Assembly: GCA_964436635.1 (NCBI GenBank)
Contig: CAYTDM010000038.1
Span: 1-11,134 of the forward strand
Source of the DNA: DASRQK01 sp964436635
GTDB lineage: Bacteria > Bacteroidota > Bacteroidia > Sphingobacteriales > Sphingobacteriaceae
Length of the DNA stretch: 11,134 nt
Direction of reading: 5' to 3'
Shown here: piece after piece, positions 1 to 6,477 of the stretch
How positions within the stretch are numbered: the first letter of the stretch is position 1
Layout of the letters: each line of letters opens with the position of its first letter
Notes under the pieces: generated by a model
Told to the model about the DNA's origin: nothing
Database searches by the model: none
Seen by the model: only the letters and a program-made list of their open reading frames with translations
Position numbers and translations under genes: made by a program

Positions 1-888
1 GCGAGTTTCTTGATTCACCAGGTCAATATAACTGGCTGTTCCACCGAAACTTGGGCTTGCTTTTTGCTCCCATTGGATGCGGTCGTTGTTCCATTTTGTC
101 ACATCAGCTGCATCGTAAGGCACGGAGTATGCATGATATTTACCAAAACCGACTCCATCTAAAAAGTCATTAAAGGCATAGCGGTAATTCATTTCCAATC
201 CCACAGAAAATCCATGATTAATGTACCATTTCAGTCCAGCGCCAAAGGGTAGGATAACCGCAGTTTTTTTATAAACTACCGTTTCCATTTCATCCACTAC
301 TTGATCGTCGCTTCCGGATTGATTTTCGCTGGAATTTGGTTTATAAACTAATTTTTTAAATTCAATTTCTTCTTTTATTGGGTCAAATTGGGTGTTTCCA
401 ATCAAAGACGTAGGATTGTGGTACGCTAAGCCGATTCCTGCAAAAACATAAGGCGTCCAGCTTTTTTTAACTCGATTCGGTCGGAAATTAAAAAAGTTAA
501 ACTCTCCAGCACCGAATACCTCGTAGATTTTATTGCTAAATTGGAGGTTTTGTGCTAAAGCAGGATCTATATTGACTTCTTTACCTTCTCCAGAAATTCC
601 TAAATAATTCACATCTAATCGAGCGCTAAATGAACGATTAGGAATGTCTATTTTGTTTCGATTAAATGTATAGCGAACCGTCCCTCCAACATTGATGTCA
701 CTCATAGACGGCTTCATAATCGCTGTATTTAATTCGCCTATGTAGGAAGACATCCCTGTATGGATGGAATAATCTAAGCGGTCTTCTGTAAAGGTATCTT
801 TCATCCATCCGCCCAGCCCTTGCGCATGCACTGCACAAGAAATGAGCATCAAACAAAAGAGGAAAAATCCGGAAATCTTATCTTGCAT
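1..888 (-). CDS. porG: PorG/DUF6089-type outer-membrane beta-barrel protein, 3' end outside window
   Basis: I translated this from the sequence: 296 open codons run from an ATG at 888-886 to the window edge with no stop, so the C-terminus is missing. Residues 1-23 form a signal peptide (hydrophobic GFFLFCLMLISCAVHA followed by QG). The mature part shows features typical of DUF6089/PorG barrels: an early HTGMSSYIGELN strand, RYTFN, an N-F-NFFNFR strand, the TPYVFAGIGLAYHNP block near residues 150-163, and ILPFGAGLKWYIN followed by GLEMNYRYAFNDFLDGV. In Porphyromonas PorG is an outer-membrane component that associates with the type IX secretion ring proteins. The gene lies 67 bp downstream of nadK on the same strand, which matches the usual Bacteroidota order before uppS/bamA. 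Family assignment is fairly secure. A direct role in type IX secretion is inferred from the family. A generic OmpA-like/PorT-like barrel is the alternative. Confidence 0.75.
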   Translation of the reverse strand, partial: MQDKISGFFLFCLMLISCAVHAQGLGGWMKDTFTEDRLDYSIHTGMSSYIGELNTAIMKPSMSDINVGGTVRYTFNRNKIDIPNRSFSARLDVNYLGISGEGKEVNIDPALAQNLQFSNKIYEVFGAGEFNFFNFRPNRVKKSWTPYVFAGIGLAYHNPTSLIGNTQFDPIKEEIEFKKLVYKPNSSENQSGSDDQVVDEMETVVYKKTAVILPFGAGLKWYINHGFSVGLEMNYRYAFNDFLDGVGFGKYHAYSVPYDAADVTKWNNDRIQWEQKASPSFGGTASYIDLVNQETR

Positions 889-915
889 ATGGCGTACTCG
901 ACTACATTAAGGTTA

Positions 916-923
916 CAAATATA
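916..923 (-). promoter_or_regulatory. Possible -7 element (TATATTTG) for porG
   Basis: Read on the minus strand, 923-916 is TATATTTG, an exact match to the Bacteroidota -7 consensus TAnnTTTG, in the nadK-porG gap. Transcription would start roughly 20 nt before the porG ATG at 888. No TTG lies at the expected 17-23 nt upstream distance (the nearest is 11 nt away), so this is weak. It may only supplement read-through from nadK. Confidence 0.3.
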
Positions 924-955
924 ACACTATTCACCAATTCATTAGGGTAAAATGC

Positions 956-1840
956 CTAATAATTACGAGCGTCGAGTCCCCACAATAATTTATTCCTTAA
1001 CGTTTCGAAATATTTTTCACTTTTTAATCGAATGAGGTTGACTTCGAATTCAGCTTTGCGAATTTGCAATCGTACCGATGTGTCGATCGTTTTCGTTCTT
1101 GAATCACAGGTTAATAGGTATTTTCCACTTCGACTATCAATGGTTAACTCTAACAAGGATTCACTTGAAATGATTACAGGGCGTACATTTAAATTATGGG
1201 GTGAAGCTGGAGTTACCACAAAGTTTTTGCTTCTGGGCATGATAATGGGACCACCACAACTGAGGGAATAGGCGGTAGATCCGGTAGGTGTGGCGATGAT
1301 TAATCCATCTGACCAGTAAGAATTTAATAGTTCACCATCCAGGTAAGCTTCTACTGTAATCATCGCCGAACTATCGTATTTGAATACGGTAATATCGTTT
1401 AATGCGAAATGTCGATCCCCAAACAAATTACCGTCCGGAGATTGAACAGATAAAAGTGCTCTTGGATCTAAGGTGTAATCACCTGCTAAGATGGATTCCA
1501 AAGAATCATGAATTTCATTTTTTGAAATTCCCGCCAAAAAGCCGAGCCTTCCAAAATTAATTCCCGCAATGGGTACACCCGCGTCCCCAACAATCGAGGC
1601 CGCCGCTAACAAGGTTCCATCCCCACCTAAACTGAGCATAAATTCAAATCCTGCAGGTAAGCGTTCTTTATCAGAAAAAGTTTGAAATCCTTCCTGACAA
1701 AGTTGTTGATGGTTTAAAAAATGATAAAACCCTTGATTTATATGAATTTCAATGTTTTTGGCAACCAAATAATCAAATAATTCCTGTACATATGGAATCA
1801 CTGATTCATGAAATTCCCTACCGTAAATTGCAATTTTCAT
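956..1840 (-). CDS. nadK: NAD kinase
   Basis: This 294-residue ATP-NAD kinase phosphorylates NAD+ to NADP+ in the cytoplasm and supplies the cell's NADP(H). The diagnostic LGGDGT nucleotide-binding loop is at residues 71-76, followed by GINFGRLGFLAG (93-104), ALND (146-149), SDGLIIATPTGSTAYSLSCGGP (from 177) and PHNLNVRPVI (214-223). Length is normal and no key residue is missing. The CDSR at 245-248 replaces the DGQ-like turn of many homologues. From memory this is common in Bacteroidota rather than a defect. The ATG at 1840 is preceded by an A-rich leader without a clear Shine-Dalgarno site. It starts 12 bp after the stop of the CBS gene, so the two are almost certainly co-transcribed. Confidence 0.95.
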   Translation of the reverse strand: MKIAIYGREFHESVIPYVQELFDYLVAKNIEIHINQGFYHFLNHQQLCQEGFQTFSDKERLPAGFEFMLSLGGDGTLLAAASIVGDAGVPIAGINFGRLGFLAGISKNEIHDSLESILAGDYTLDPRALLSVQSPDGNLFGDRHFALNDITVFKYDSSAMITVEAYLDGELLNSYWSDGLIIATPTGSTAYSLSCGGPIIMPRSKNFVVTPASPHNLNVRPVIISSESLLELTIDSRSGKYLLTCDSRTKTIDTSVRLQIRKAEFEVNLIRLKSEKYFETLRNKLLWGLDARNY

Positions 1841-1852
1841 CTATTATTTTTC

Positions 1853-2515
1853 TTACATATTGATGTAATTCATCAAATGTTCAAATCGTGCTTGAATATC
1901 ATTTTGATCCGTATCCACACCAAACGTGGATTTGATGTGATAATCGTATCTCAGTAAAGCAGCCGTCACTTCAGTGAAGGATGGGGTGTTGATTTTAATC
2001 GTAATTTCTAATTTATTTTCCTCTTTTAGCACGCGTGTGAACGAACTTAAAATCATTGAATTAGTTGATTCAATGATGTGTGCAAGGTGTGAAAACGCTT
2101 GATCTCTCAACCCCATTTCCAGAACGATGATGCTACCATTTCGATCGCTATCTAATAGTTCATTCAAGCCCTTTAACAGATTACTTTGATCCACCAATCC
2201 AATGAATTGATAATCTTCCCTGATAACGGGTAAGACACTCAGGTTATTTGCAACGAAGATGGGTAGAGCATCCATAAGGTGTTGATCTGGGTGAGCGTAC
2301 AAACGCATTAACTTAGCTCCGGATGCTTGGATGGAGGCTTGTTCGTCCTCTACTTGTTCCAAATCATTTCGAGAAATCAGTCCCTGATAAAATTGATTGT
2401 CCACAACTGGTAACGCATCGAAACCCAATTCCTCCATAAGTTGCAGCACATGAAAGACCGCTTCTTGCGGTGCAACGTGGATCGCTGTGGATAAAAGGTG
2501 TTGACCGATTTTCAT
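1853..2515 (-). CDS. CBS-domain protein with C-terminal ACT-like region
   Basis: I place the start at the ATG at 2515-2513, giving 220 residues beginning MKIGQHLLSTAIHVAP. The reading frame stays open upstream to 2617, but that stretch (MPFKCKILCMHKIS...) is AT-rich promoter DNA and does not fit a CBS protein. Residues about 8-115 form a Bateman pair: AIHVAPQEAV, LGFDALPVVDN and GLISRNDL in the first CBS motif; MDALPIFVANNLSVLPVI and FIGLVDQSNLL in the second. Residues about 127-200 (GSIIVLEMGLRDQAFS, ITIKINTPSFTEVTAALLRY) look like an ACT-type ligand-binding fold. CBS pairs normally bind adenine nucleotides. Direct linkage to NAD kinase suggests, but does not prove, sensing of energy or pyridine-nucleotide state. 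This CBS-nadK pairing recurs across Bacteroidota. The actual ligand and target are unknown. Confidence 0.85.
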   Translation of the reverse strand: MKIGQHLLSTAIHVAPQEAVFHVLQLMEELGFDALPVVDNQFYQGLISRNDLEQVEDEQASIQASGAKLMRLYAHPDQHLMDALPIFVANNLSVLPVIREDYQFIGLVDQSNLLKGLNELLDSDRNGSIIVLEMGLRDQAFSHLAHIIESTNSMILSSFTRVLKEENKLEITIKINTPSFTEVTAALLRYDYHIKSTFGVDTDQNDIQARFEHLMNYINM

Positions 2516-2649
2516 GGCAATGAAATTAACAATTATATGGTAAACATAAGCTAATTTTGTAAAAAAAGAAAATATAGAAATTTTATGCATGCATAGTATC
2601 TTGCATTTAAACGGCAAGTTTTTTATGTTTGTGATACAGAAAATAAAAC
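2516..2649. promoter_or_regulatory. Divergent intergenic region between CBS-nadK-porG and the acyltransferase operon
   Basis: This 134-bp AT-rich gap drives two divergent operons. The rightward promoter is clear (2601-2631, separate entry). For the leftward CBS gene no full TTG/TAnnTTTG pair is visible. The nearest candidates on the minus strand are TATAATTG at 2537-2530 and TATGTTTA a few bases further upstream, each with one mismatch and no TTG at a good distance. A 10-bp palindrome ATGCATGCAT at 2585-2594 lies just upstream of the rightward -33 box and could be an operator or chance. Confidence 0.45.
2601..2631 (+). promoter_or_regulatory. Bacteroidota-type promoter for the acyltransferase operon
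   Basis: TTG at 2601-2603 and TATGTTTG at 2624-2631 are separated by 20 nt, a full match to the primary sigma (RpoD-type) consensus of Bacteroidota, TTG-N(17-23)-TAnnTTTG. Transcription would begin near 2637, leaving a leader of only about 12 nt before the ATG at 2650. This is the strongest plus-strand promoter in the window. Confidence 0.65.
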
Positions 2650-3495
2650 ATGGAAACCAATTCTTCTAGTGAAAAATATATTGTAATAAGAGACGTCATT
2701 CGTAAAAAAAATCCAAAATTATTGAGTTGGATGCCCAATTTTCTTTTAAAATATTTAGAACGAATCTTGCATGAGGACGATATTAATCAAGTGATGGATC
2801 ATATCGGCCATTTACATGGATTGGATTTTGTGGATGCGCTTTTAGAACAAGAATTAAAGGTGAAAGTCGTGTTAGAAGGCGCCGAAAATATTCCTCAAGA
2901 AGGGGGGGTGATCTTCGCTTCCAACCATCCATTAGGTGGATTAGATGGCATTGCTTTTATGCATGCAGTAGGTAAACACAGGAAAGATATTAAGTTTCTT
3001 GTAAACGATATCCTGTTAAACATCAAGAATTTACAACCTCTTTTTGTCCCTGTTAACACCCTCGGTCCACAAGGAAGAAAAAATTCAGCTTTAATAGAAG
3101 AAGCCTACGCCGATGAGCATGCCTTGTTGGTGTTCCCTGCTGGATTGGTTTCAAGAAAACGGGAAGGTCGGATTCGAGATTTAGAATGGAAAAAAAGTTT
3201 TATCAGCAAATCTAAACGCTATAAAAAAAATATTGTCCCTGTCTATATTGAAGGGCGTAACTCAGACTTTTTTTATAACTTAGCAAGGTTTAGAGAAAAG
3301 ATAGGGCTGAAAGTAAATTTGGAGATGCTTTATTTAGCAGATGAGCTATTTGCCCAAAGAGGGCAAACCGTCACCATTCGAATTGGTAAACCAATCACCT
3401 ACACGAAATTAGACAACTCTCGATCAGAAAAAGATTGGGCAACCTTTATCAAAGACATTGTATACGGAATGGCTAACCATGCCAAAGGGAAATAA
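2650..3495 (+). CDS. PlsC-family O-acyltransferase, GlsA/OlsF-N-terminal-like
   Basis: This 281-residue enzyme belongs to the glycerolphosphate/lysophospholipid acyltransferase superfamily. The catalytic His-Asp motif is SNHPLGGLDG at 91-100. Spacing between His and Asp is five residues instead of the classical four, as in acyltransferases paired with or fused to hemolysin-type N-acyltransferases. VFPAGLVSRK (161-170) and IVPVYIEGRNS (195-205) are the later substrate and active-site blocks, and a basic helix around EWKKSFISKSKRYKK follows. No signal peptide or clear membrane span is visible, so a membrane-peripheral cytoplasmic enzyme is likely. The GNAT-type gene starts 34 bp downstream. The pair matches the O- and N-acyltransferase halves of bifunctional OlsF and of GlsA/GlsB in Bacteroides, so this enzyme probably adds the second, ester-linked acyl chain to an N-acyl amino acid. 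Phosphatidic-acid synthesis is the less likely alternative. Confidence 0.8.
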   Translation: METNSSSEKYIVIRDVIRKKNPKLLSWMPNFLLKYLERILHEDDINQVMDHIGHLHGLDFVDALLEQELKVKVVLEGAENIPQEGGVIFASNHPLGGLDGIAFMHAVGKHRKDIKFLVNDILLNIKNLQPLFVPVNTLGPQGRKNSALIEEAYADEHALLVFPAGLVSRKREGRIRDLEWKKSFISKSKRYKKNIVPVYIEGRNSDFFYNLARFREKIGLKVNLEMLYLADELFAQRGQTVTIRIGKPITYTKLDNSRSEKDWATFIKDIVYGMANHAKGK

Positions 3496-3529
3496 AATTA
3501 AGTTGGAAATTAGGAAAGAAGAAGGAAAT

Positions 3530-4480
3530 ATGCAGGATATTATCGCACCCATTGACCGTGAATCCATTAAAAAGGAATTAACAGAAGAAGCATTTTTGCG
3601 GTACACAAATAACGGAAATAATGAAGTTTATTTAGTGAATCATGAAAATGCCCCGAATATATTGAAAGAAATCGGTCGTTTACGTGAACTGACATTTCGT
3701 GGTGCAGGGGGTGGAACCGGCTTGCCTTGTGATTTGGACGAAAGCGATGTTGGACCTGAAGCCTATGATCAATTAATCGTTTGGAACCGAGAAGATGAAG
3801 AGATTATCGCGGGCTATCGATTGATTCGTTGTGATAAATTATCGAAAAACGAACATGGAACCTTTAATTTATCTACGGCTCATTATTTTCATTTTTCAGA
3901 AAAATTTATTGAAGAATACCTGCCTAAAACCATTGAATTAGGTCGTTCATTTGTGCAGCCCCGCTATCAGCCATCGGTGGATAATCGCAAAGGATTGTTT
4001 TCTTTGGATAATTTATGGGATGGGCTTGGCGCAGTGGTGATGATGAACCCAGATATCAAATATTTGTTTGGGAAAGTGACCATGTATCCGCATTTTAACA
4101 AGGAAGCAAGGGACTTATTGCTGTATTTCATGTCCGTTTATTTCCCAGATAAGGATCGCTTAGTGTGGCCAATTCGTCCTTTGACATACCATAACGACCC
4201 AAAAGTCTTTGAAGGAATCTTTGATGGCTTGGATTACAAAGAGGCGTACAAAGTGTTAAATGGTCGCGTGCGCGCTTTGGGTGAAAACATTCCGCCGCTC
4301 GTCAATACCTATATGAATCTGTCCTTAACCATGAAAGTTTTTGGAACCGCCTTAAACGACGATTTTGGAGAAGTAGAAGAGACGGGTATTTTGATCAATT
4401 TACAGGATGTGCATGATGGTAAAAAAGACCGTCACATGTCCACATTTGAACGTGACCGCGTTCGTAAGATCGATCTTTAG
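3530..4480 (+). CDS. GNAT/hemolysin-type N-acyltransferase, GlsB-like
   Basis: The frame is open from 3458, overlapping the upstream gene, but I choose the ATG at 3530 (316 residues). It follows a purine-rich AGAAGGAA stretch about 5 nt upstream, and family homology begins soon after MQDIIAPIDRE. Conserved blocks are IGRLRELTFRGAGGGTG (48-64), DLDESDVG...YDQLIVWNRE (68-88), IIAGYRLIRC (92-101), ELGRSFVQPRYQP (136-148) and LWDGLGAVV (162-170). These are typical of the ornithine/glycine-lipid N-acyltransferase family, often annotated as hemolysin. Such enzymes move a 3-hydroxyacyl chain from acyl-ACP to the amino group of ornithine or glycine. In Bacteroides GlsB makes N-acylglycine (commendamide). 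Substrate choice here, glycine or ornithine, cannot be read from the sequence. Its stop codon overlaps the stop of the convergent gene at 4477-4480. Confidence 0.8.
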   Translation: MQDIIAPIDRESIKKELTEEAFLRYTNNGNNEVYLVNHENAPNILKEIGRLRELTFRGAGGGTGLPCDLDESDVGPEAYDQLIVWNREDEEIIAGYRLIRCDKLSKNEHGTFNLSTAHYFHFSEKFIEEYLPKTIELGRSFVQPRYQPSVDNRKGLFSLDNLWDGLGAVVMMNPDIKYLFGKVTMYPHFNKEARDLLLYFMSVYFPDKDRLVWPIRPLTYHNDPKVFEGIFDGLDYKEAYKVLNGRVRALGENIPPLVNTYMNLSLTMKVFGTALNDDFGEVEETGILINLQDVHDGKKDRHMSTFERDRVRKIDL

Positions 4481-5202
4481 AATTTTCTCTCCAGAATTGC
4501 AGCGTGCAAAACGGCTTCTCTCAAGTCGATTTGCATTGCTTTGCCTTGGAAATTTCCGTCCTCTTGTAATTCAAGCACCTCAAGTTGCTGAATCGATGAT
4601 GAAACTTGAGGTGCCTGCCATTTTTGGGATGCTTCTTTTTTAACAGAAGGCACAGTCATTTTTTTGTATTGTTCCGCTAAACGCTCGTGCGACATTTCTG
4701 CCTTTCTTTTTTCAGCATAATGGGCCAAATCTTTTTGCGGGGATTCATTTTTCGAGGAATCTTTTTGAGGGGCTGCTCGGCGCAATGTTTTCTCTGGGTT
4801 TTCAAGGGTTTCCAACCATTCTTTTATCGGCCATTCAGCATCTCTCCGTTTGGTTTGTGGTCGCTGGGTGTCGAAATCCCTGGTTTCCGGTCGCTGCGTG
4901 TCGAAACGTTTAGTCTCGGATCTTTGCGTGTCAAAACGTTTTGTTTGCGGTCGCTGGGTGTCGAAACGTTTAGTCTCGGATCTTTGCGTTTCGAAACGCT
5001 TCGGATCCTGCTCCATGGATGCTCTGCGCTTTGCCCGCTCCTGAACGGGATCTAAGATTTCAACCTCCATAGGAATGGTGTTGTCAGGCATGGGCCTGCC
5101 AAAATCTCTTTTTTTTGCCTTTTCCTGCTCTTTTTTATAATTCGCGTACGTTTGATAGCCGAAAATAAGGGCCCCAATAAGGATGGGAAACAGTTGCTCC
5201 AT
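4477..5202 (-). CDS. Single-pass membrane protein with decapeptide repeats, unknown function
   Basis: This 241-residue protein is not a named family to me. Residues 4-20 (LFPILIGALIFGYQTYA) form one membrane helix directly at the N-terminus, followed by a basic KKEQEKAKKR stretch, so the bulk is probably cytoplasmic. Residues 68-117 are five near-identical decapeptides of the type KRFDTQRPET/KRFDTQRSET, strongly charged and probably disordered. A Lys/Glu-rich linker follows. The last 16 residues, DLREAVLHAAILERKF, are a compact amphipathic segment resembling a C-terminal motif (LR-AV---EIL) that I recall in small Bacteroidota membrane proteins of unknown role. The architecture suggests a membrane tether, flexible spacer and C-terminal docking peptide. 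The gene is divergent from the sigma-factor gene and convergent with the N-acyltransferase; its stop overlaps that gene's stop. Antisense frames through the repeat are artefacts of the 30-bp period. Confidence 0.75.
   Translation of the reverse strand: MEQLFPILIGALIFGYQTYANYKKEQEKAKKRDFGRPMPDNTIPMEVEILDPVQERAKRRASMEQDPKRFETQRSETKRFDTQRPQTKRFDTQRSETKRFDTQRPETRDFDTQRPQTKRRDAEWPIKEWLETLENPEKTLRRAAPQKDSSKNESPQKDLAHYAEKRKAEMSHERLAEQYKKMTVPSVKKEASQKWQAPQVSSSIQQLEVLELQEDGNFQGKAMQIDLREAVLHAAILERKF
4575..4625 (+). terminator. Likely terminator of the acyltransferase operon inside the convergent CDS
   Basis: GCACCTCAAGTT (4575-4586) and AACTTGAGGTGC (4603-4614) form a perfect 12-bp stem with a 16-nt loop, followed after 6 nt by TTTTT (4621-4625) on the plus strand. 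The acyltransferase operon has no 3' intergenic space of its own, and this hairpin sits 95 nt past its stop. On the minus strand the same bases encode APQVSSSIQQLEVLE near the end of the membrane protein. The T-run is short and displaced, so termination is inferred. Confidence 0.4.
4852..5001 (-). repeat. Five-copy 30-bp in-frame tandem repeat with 60-bp higher-order pattern
   Basis: The 30-bp units encode decapeptides KRFETQRSET, KRFDTQRPQT, KRFDTQRSET, KRFDTQRPET and RDFDTQRPQT. Alternating units are most similar: a stretch of about 40 bp around 4890-4930 recurs almost exactly at 4950-4990, so the array probably grew by duplication of a 60-bp dimer. Degenerate flanks (KRRDAEWP on the C-terminal side) mark older copies. 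Copy number is likely variable between strains. Confidence 0.9.
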
Positions 5203-5219
5203 CCTATAAAGTTACTAAA

Positions 5220-5227
5220 TAATTTTG
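5220..5227 (+). promoter_or_regulatory. Possible -7 element for the ECF sigma operon
   Basis: TAATTTTG matches TAnnTTTG exactly. The only upstream TTG (5194-5196) is 23 nt away, at the limit of the accepted spacing, and lies inside the divergent gene. A leader of about 50 nt would result. ECF operons are often autoregulated from a different consensus, which I cannot identify here. Confidence 0.25.
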
Positions 5228-5283
5228 GCAACTCAAAAAATATGTAATAATTTGCTCCAGCAGACGTCCAAGTCTAAACCAAT

Positions 5284-5784
5284 ATGGAAAGTCAAAAGAG
5301 GAAAGTCTTTAAGGAATTATTTGATAAGAACTCCAAAAAGGTGTTTAACCTTTGTTTTGGCTATACTGGTGACGCCGATACCGCGAATGATTTAATGCAA
5401 GAAACATTCATTAAGGTCTGGCAAAACTTGGATAAATTTAGAAATCAATCTCAATTATCCACTTGGATTTATAGAATTGCAGTAAACACCTGTTTGTCAC
5501 ACCTACGTGCTGTAAAGAGGAAGCCCACCGAGGATTTAAATGATCACATTATTGAAAATCTCACCGAGGAACAATCTGAAAAGAATGAACAAGTCGCTGC
5601 ACTTTATAAAGCCATTTCCCAATTGGAAGAAAATGAACGCTTGATTATTACGATGGTCTTGGATGAGTTGCCTTATCCAGAAATTGCGGAGATATCGGGA
5701 ATTTCGGAAGGAAATTTGCGTGTACGAATACACAGGATTAAGCAGAAGCTGACGGAGATTTATAATAGAAACGAAAGAGATTAA
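5284..5784 (+). CDS. ECF-type RNA polymerase sigma factor
   Basis: This 166-residue sigma-70 family protein has only regions 2 and 4, as ECF factors do. Region 2 spans about 12-78 with the core-binding and -10 recognition segment DLMQETFIKVWQNLDKF (36-52) and STWIYRIAVNTCLSHLR (59-75). Region 4 spans about 103-157, with the helix-turn-helix YPEIAEISGISEGNLRVRIHRIKQKL from residue 131. Length is normal. The next gene begins 2 bp after its stop and encodes a membrane protein, the standard arrangement of an ECF factor with its anti-sigma factor. Factors of this type redirect polymerase to a small regulon when released from the membrane partner. The inducing signal and promoter targets cannot be inferred. 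A serine hydrolase gene follows and may be in the same operon. Confidence 0.92.
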   Translation: MESQKRKVFKELFDKNSKKVFNLCFGYTGDADTANDLMQETFIKVWQNLDKFRNQSQLSTWIYRIAVNTCLSHLRAVKRKPTEDLNDHIIENLTEEQSEKNEQVAALYKAISQLEENERLIITMVLDELPYPEIAEISGISEGNLRVRIHRIKQKLTEIYNRNERD

Positions 5785-5786
5785 GC

Positions 5787-6428
5787 ATGAAAGAGTTTGA
5801 AGAGCTGCAACAATTATGGCAGAAAGCTACTCCACCTGCCCCTGTCGATTTTGACAAGGTCATGCGCCGTATCGATAAAAACAAACTGGCGATCACAAAT
5901 AAATTGTGGTTACAGGTGATAGGCTTTATAATAGGCTTGCTTGCTATTGTGTACACCTGGGTAACGGTACCATTCGTGACTTGGACTTCTCATTTGGCCC
6001 TGTTCATTATGGTCTTGTGCATTGCCTATGCCTTGAGAGCGCATTGGATCGCCTATACTGATTTTAAACGCGTATCAGCCAGTGCGCTGAATAGACCAGA
6101 AGAATACATCAGTTTTTTGAAGAATTTTAAAGAGATTCGGCACCAACAACACACCAGAAGTTACATCATTTATGAAACCTGCATTGCCGGTGCTTTCGCC
6201 TTATATTCATTTGAATTGTATTTTGCGATGCCATTAGGGCTTTTTATTGGATTCATTGCATTTATCATAGTTTGGTTATTGCTTGGTCATTTTGTGTTCT
6301 TAAAAGCCTACAGCCGTAATGAAAATGAGAAAATTCAAACCATGATTCACGAACTCGATCGCATTAAAAATCAATTTAATGGCGTAGAAAACGGCACAGC
6401 AAACGGCGTAGAAAACGGCACAGAATAA
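5787..6428 (+). CDS. Four-helix membrane protein, putative anti-sigma factor
   Basis: This 213-residue protein starts with a short cytoplasmic segment containing MKEFEELQQLWQKA, a Leu-Trp motif common at the start of Bacteroidota anti-sigma-like membrane proteins. A linker and four predicted membrane helices follow, at about 41-60, 65-82, 125-143 and 147-171, with a 40-residue loop between helices 2 and 3. The tail (172-213) is charged and probably coiled, and ends in two copies of NGVENGTA/E. It has no zinc-binding HxxxCxxC motif and no large periplasmic sensor domain, so it is not a classical ZAS or FecR-type anti-sigma. The role rests mainly on position: it starts 2 bp after the ECF sigma gene. 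Translational coupling is likely because no separate Shine-Dalgarno site is visible beyond AAAGAGATTAAG. The alternative is an unrelated membrane protein co-regulated with the sigma factor. Confidence 0.7.
   Translation: MKEFEELQQLWQKATPPAPVDFDKVMRRIDKNKLAITNKLWLQVIGFIIGLLAIVYTWVTVPFVTWTSHLALFIMVLCIAYALRAHWIAYTDFKRVSASALNRPEEYISFLKNFKEIRHQQHTRSYIIYETCIAGAFALYSFELYFAMPLGLFIGFIAFIIVWLLLGHFVFLKAYSRNENEKIQTMIHELDRIKNQFNGVENGTANGVENGTE
6378..6423 (+). repeat. Two-copy 24-bp in-frame duplication at the anti-sigma C-terminus
   Basis: GGCGTAGAAAACGGCACAG occurs at 6381-6399 and identically at 6405-6423. The 24-bp period adds eight residues (NGVENGTA, NGVENGTE) directly before the stop. Identical third codon positions indicate a recent duplication. 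Confidence 0.85.
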
Positions 6429-6449
6429 AACCTTACAGATAATTTTATT

Positions 6450-6461
6450 ATTCGGACGAAT
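6450..6461. promoter_or_regulatory. Short inverted repeat ATTCG-GA-CGAAT before the serine hydrolase
   Basis: This 5-bp inverted repeat lies in the 49-bp gap between the anti-sigma and hydrolase genes, 16 bp before the ATG. No TAnnTTTG promoter is visible in the gap, so the hydrolase is probably read from the upstream operon. The repeat is short enough to be chance. Confidence 0.2.
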
Positions 6462-6477
6462 GGTTTAAATTGCTGCC

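Noticed and set aside
2552..2559. TAATTTTG as a second plus-strand promoter
   Set aside because: It matches the -7 consensus but has no upstream TTG at a usable distance and lies far from the ATG. The 2601-2631 promoter is complete and better placed.
2516..2617. 34-codon N-terminal extension of the CBS protein
   Set aside because: The extension lies in AT-rich promoter DNA shared with the divergent operon, has no CBS homology, and the MKIG start at 2515 gives the normal family N-terminus.
3458..3529. 24-codon N-terminal extension of the N-acyltransferase overlapping the upstream gene
   Set aside because: The extension is the other-frame reading of the PlsC C-terminus. The ATG at 3530 has a good purine-rich leader.
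4852..5001. CRISPR array
   Set aside because: The units abut without unique spacers, encode a regular decapeptide in frame, and no cas genes are near.
4687..5055. Plus-strand 122-codon and 64-codon open frames opposite the membrane protein
   Set aside because: The 30-bp period is a multiple of three, so any frame free of stops in one unit stays open through the whole array. The peptides (Cys/Val/Ser-rich repeats) have no start context or family resemblance; the minus-strand gene explains the sequence.
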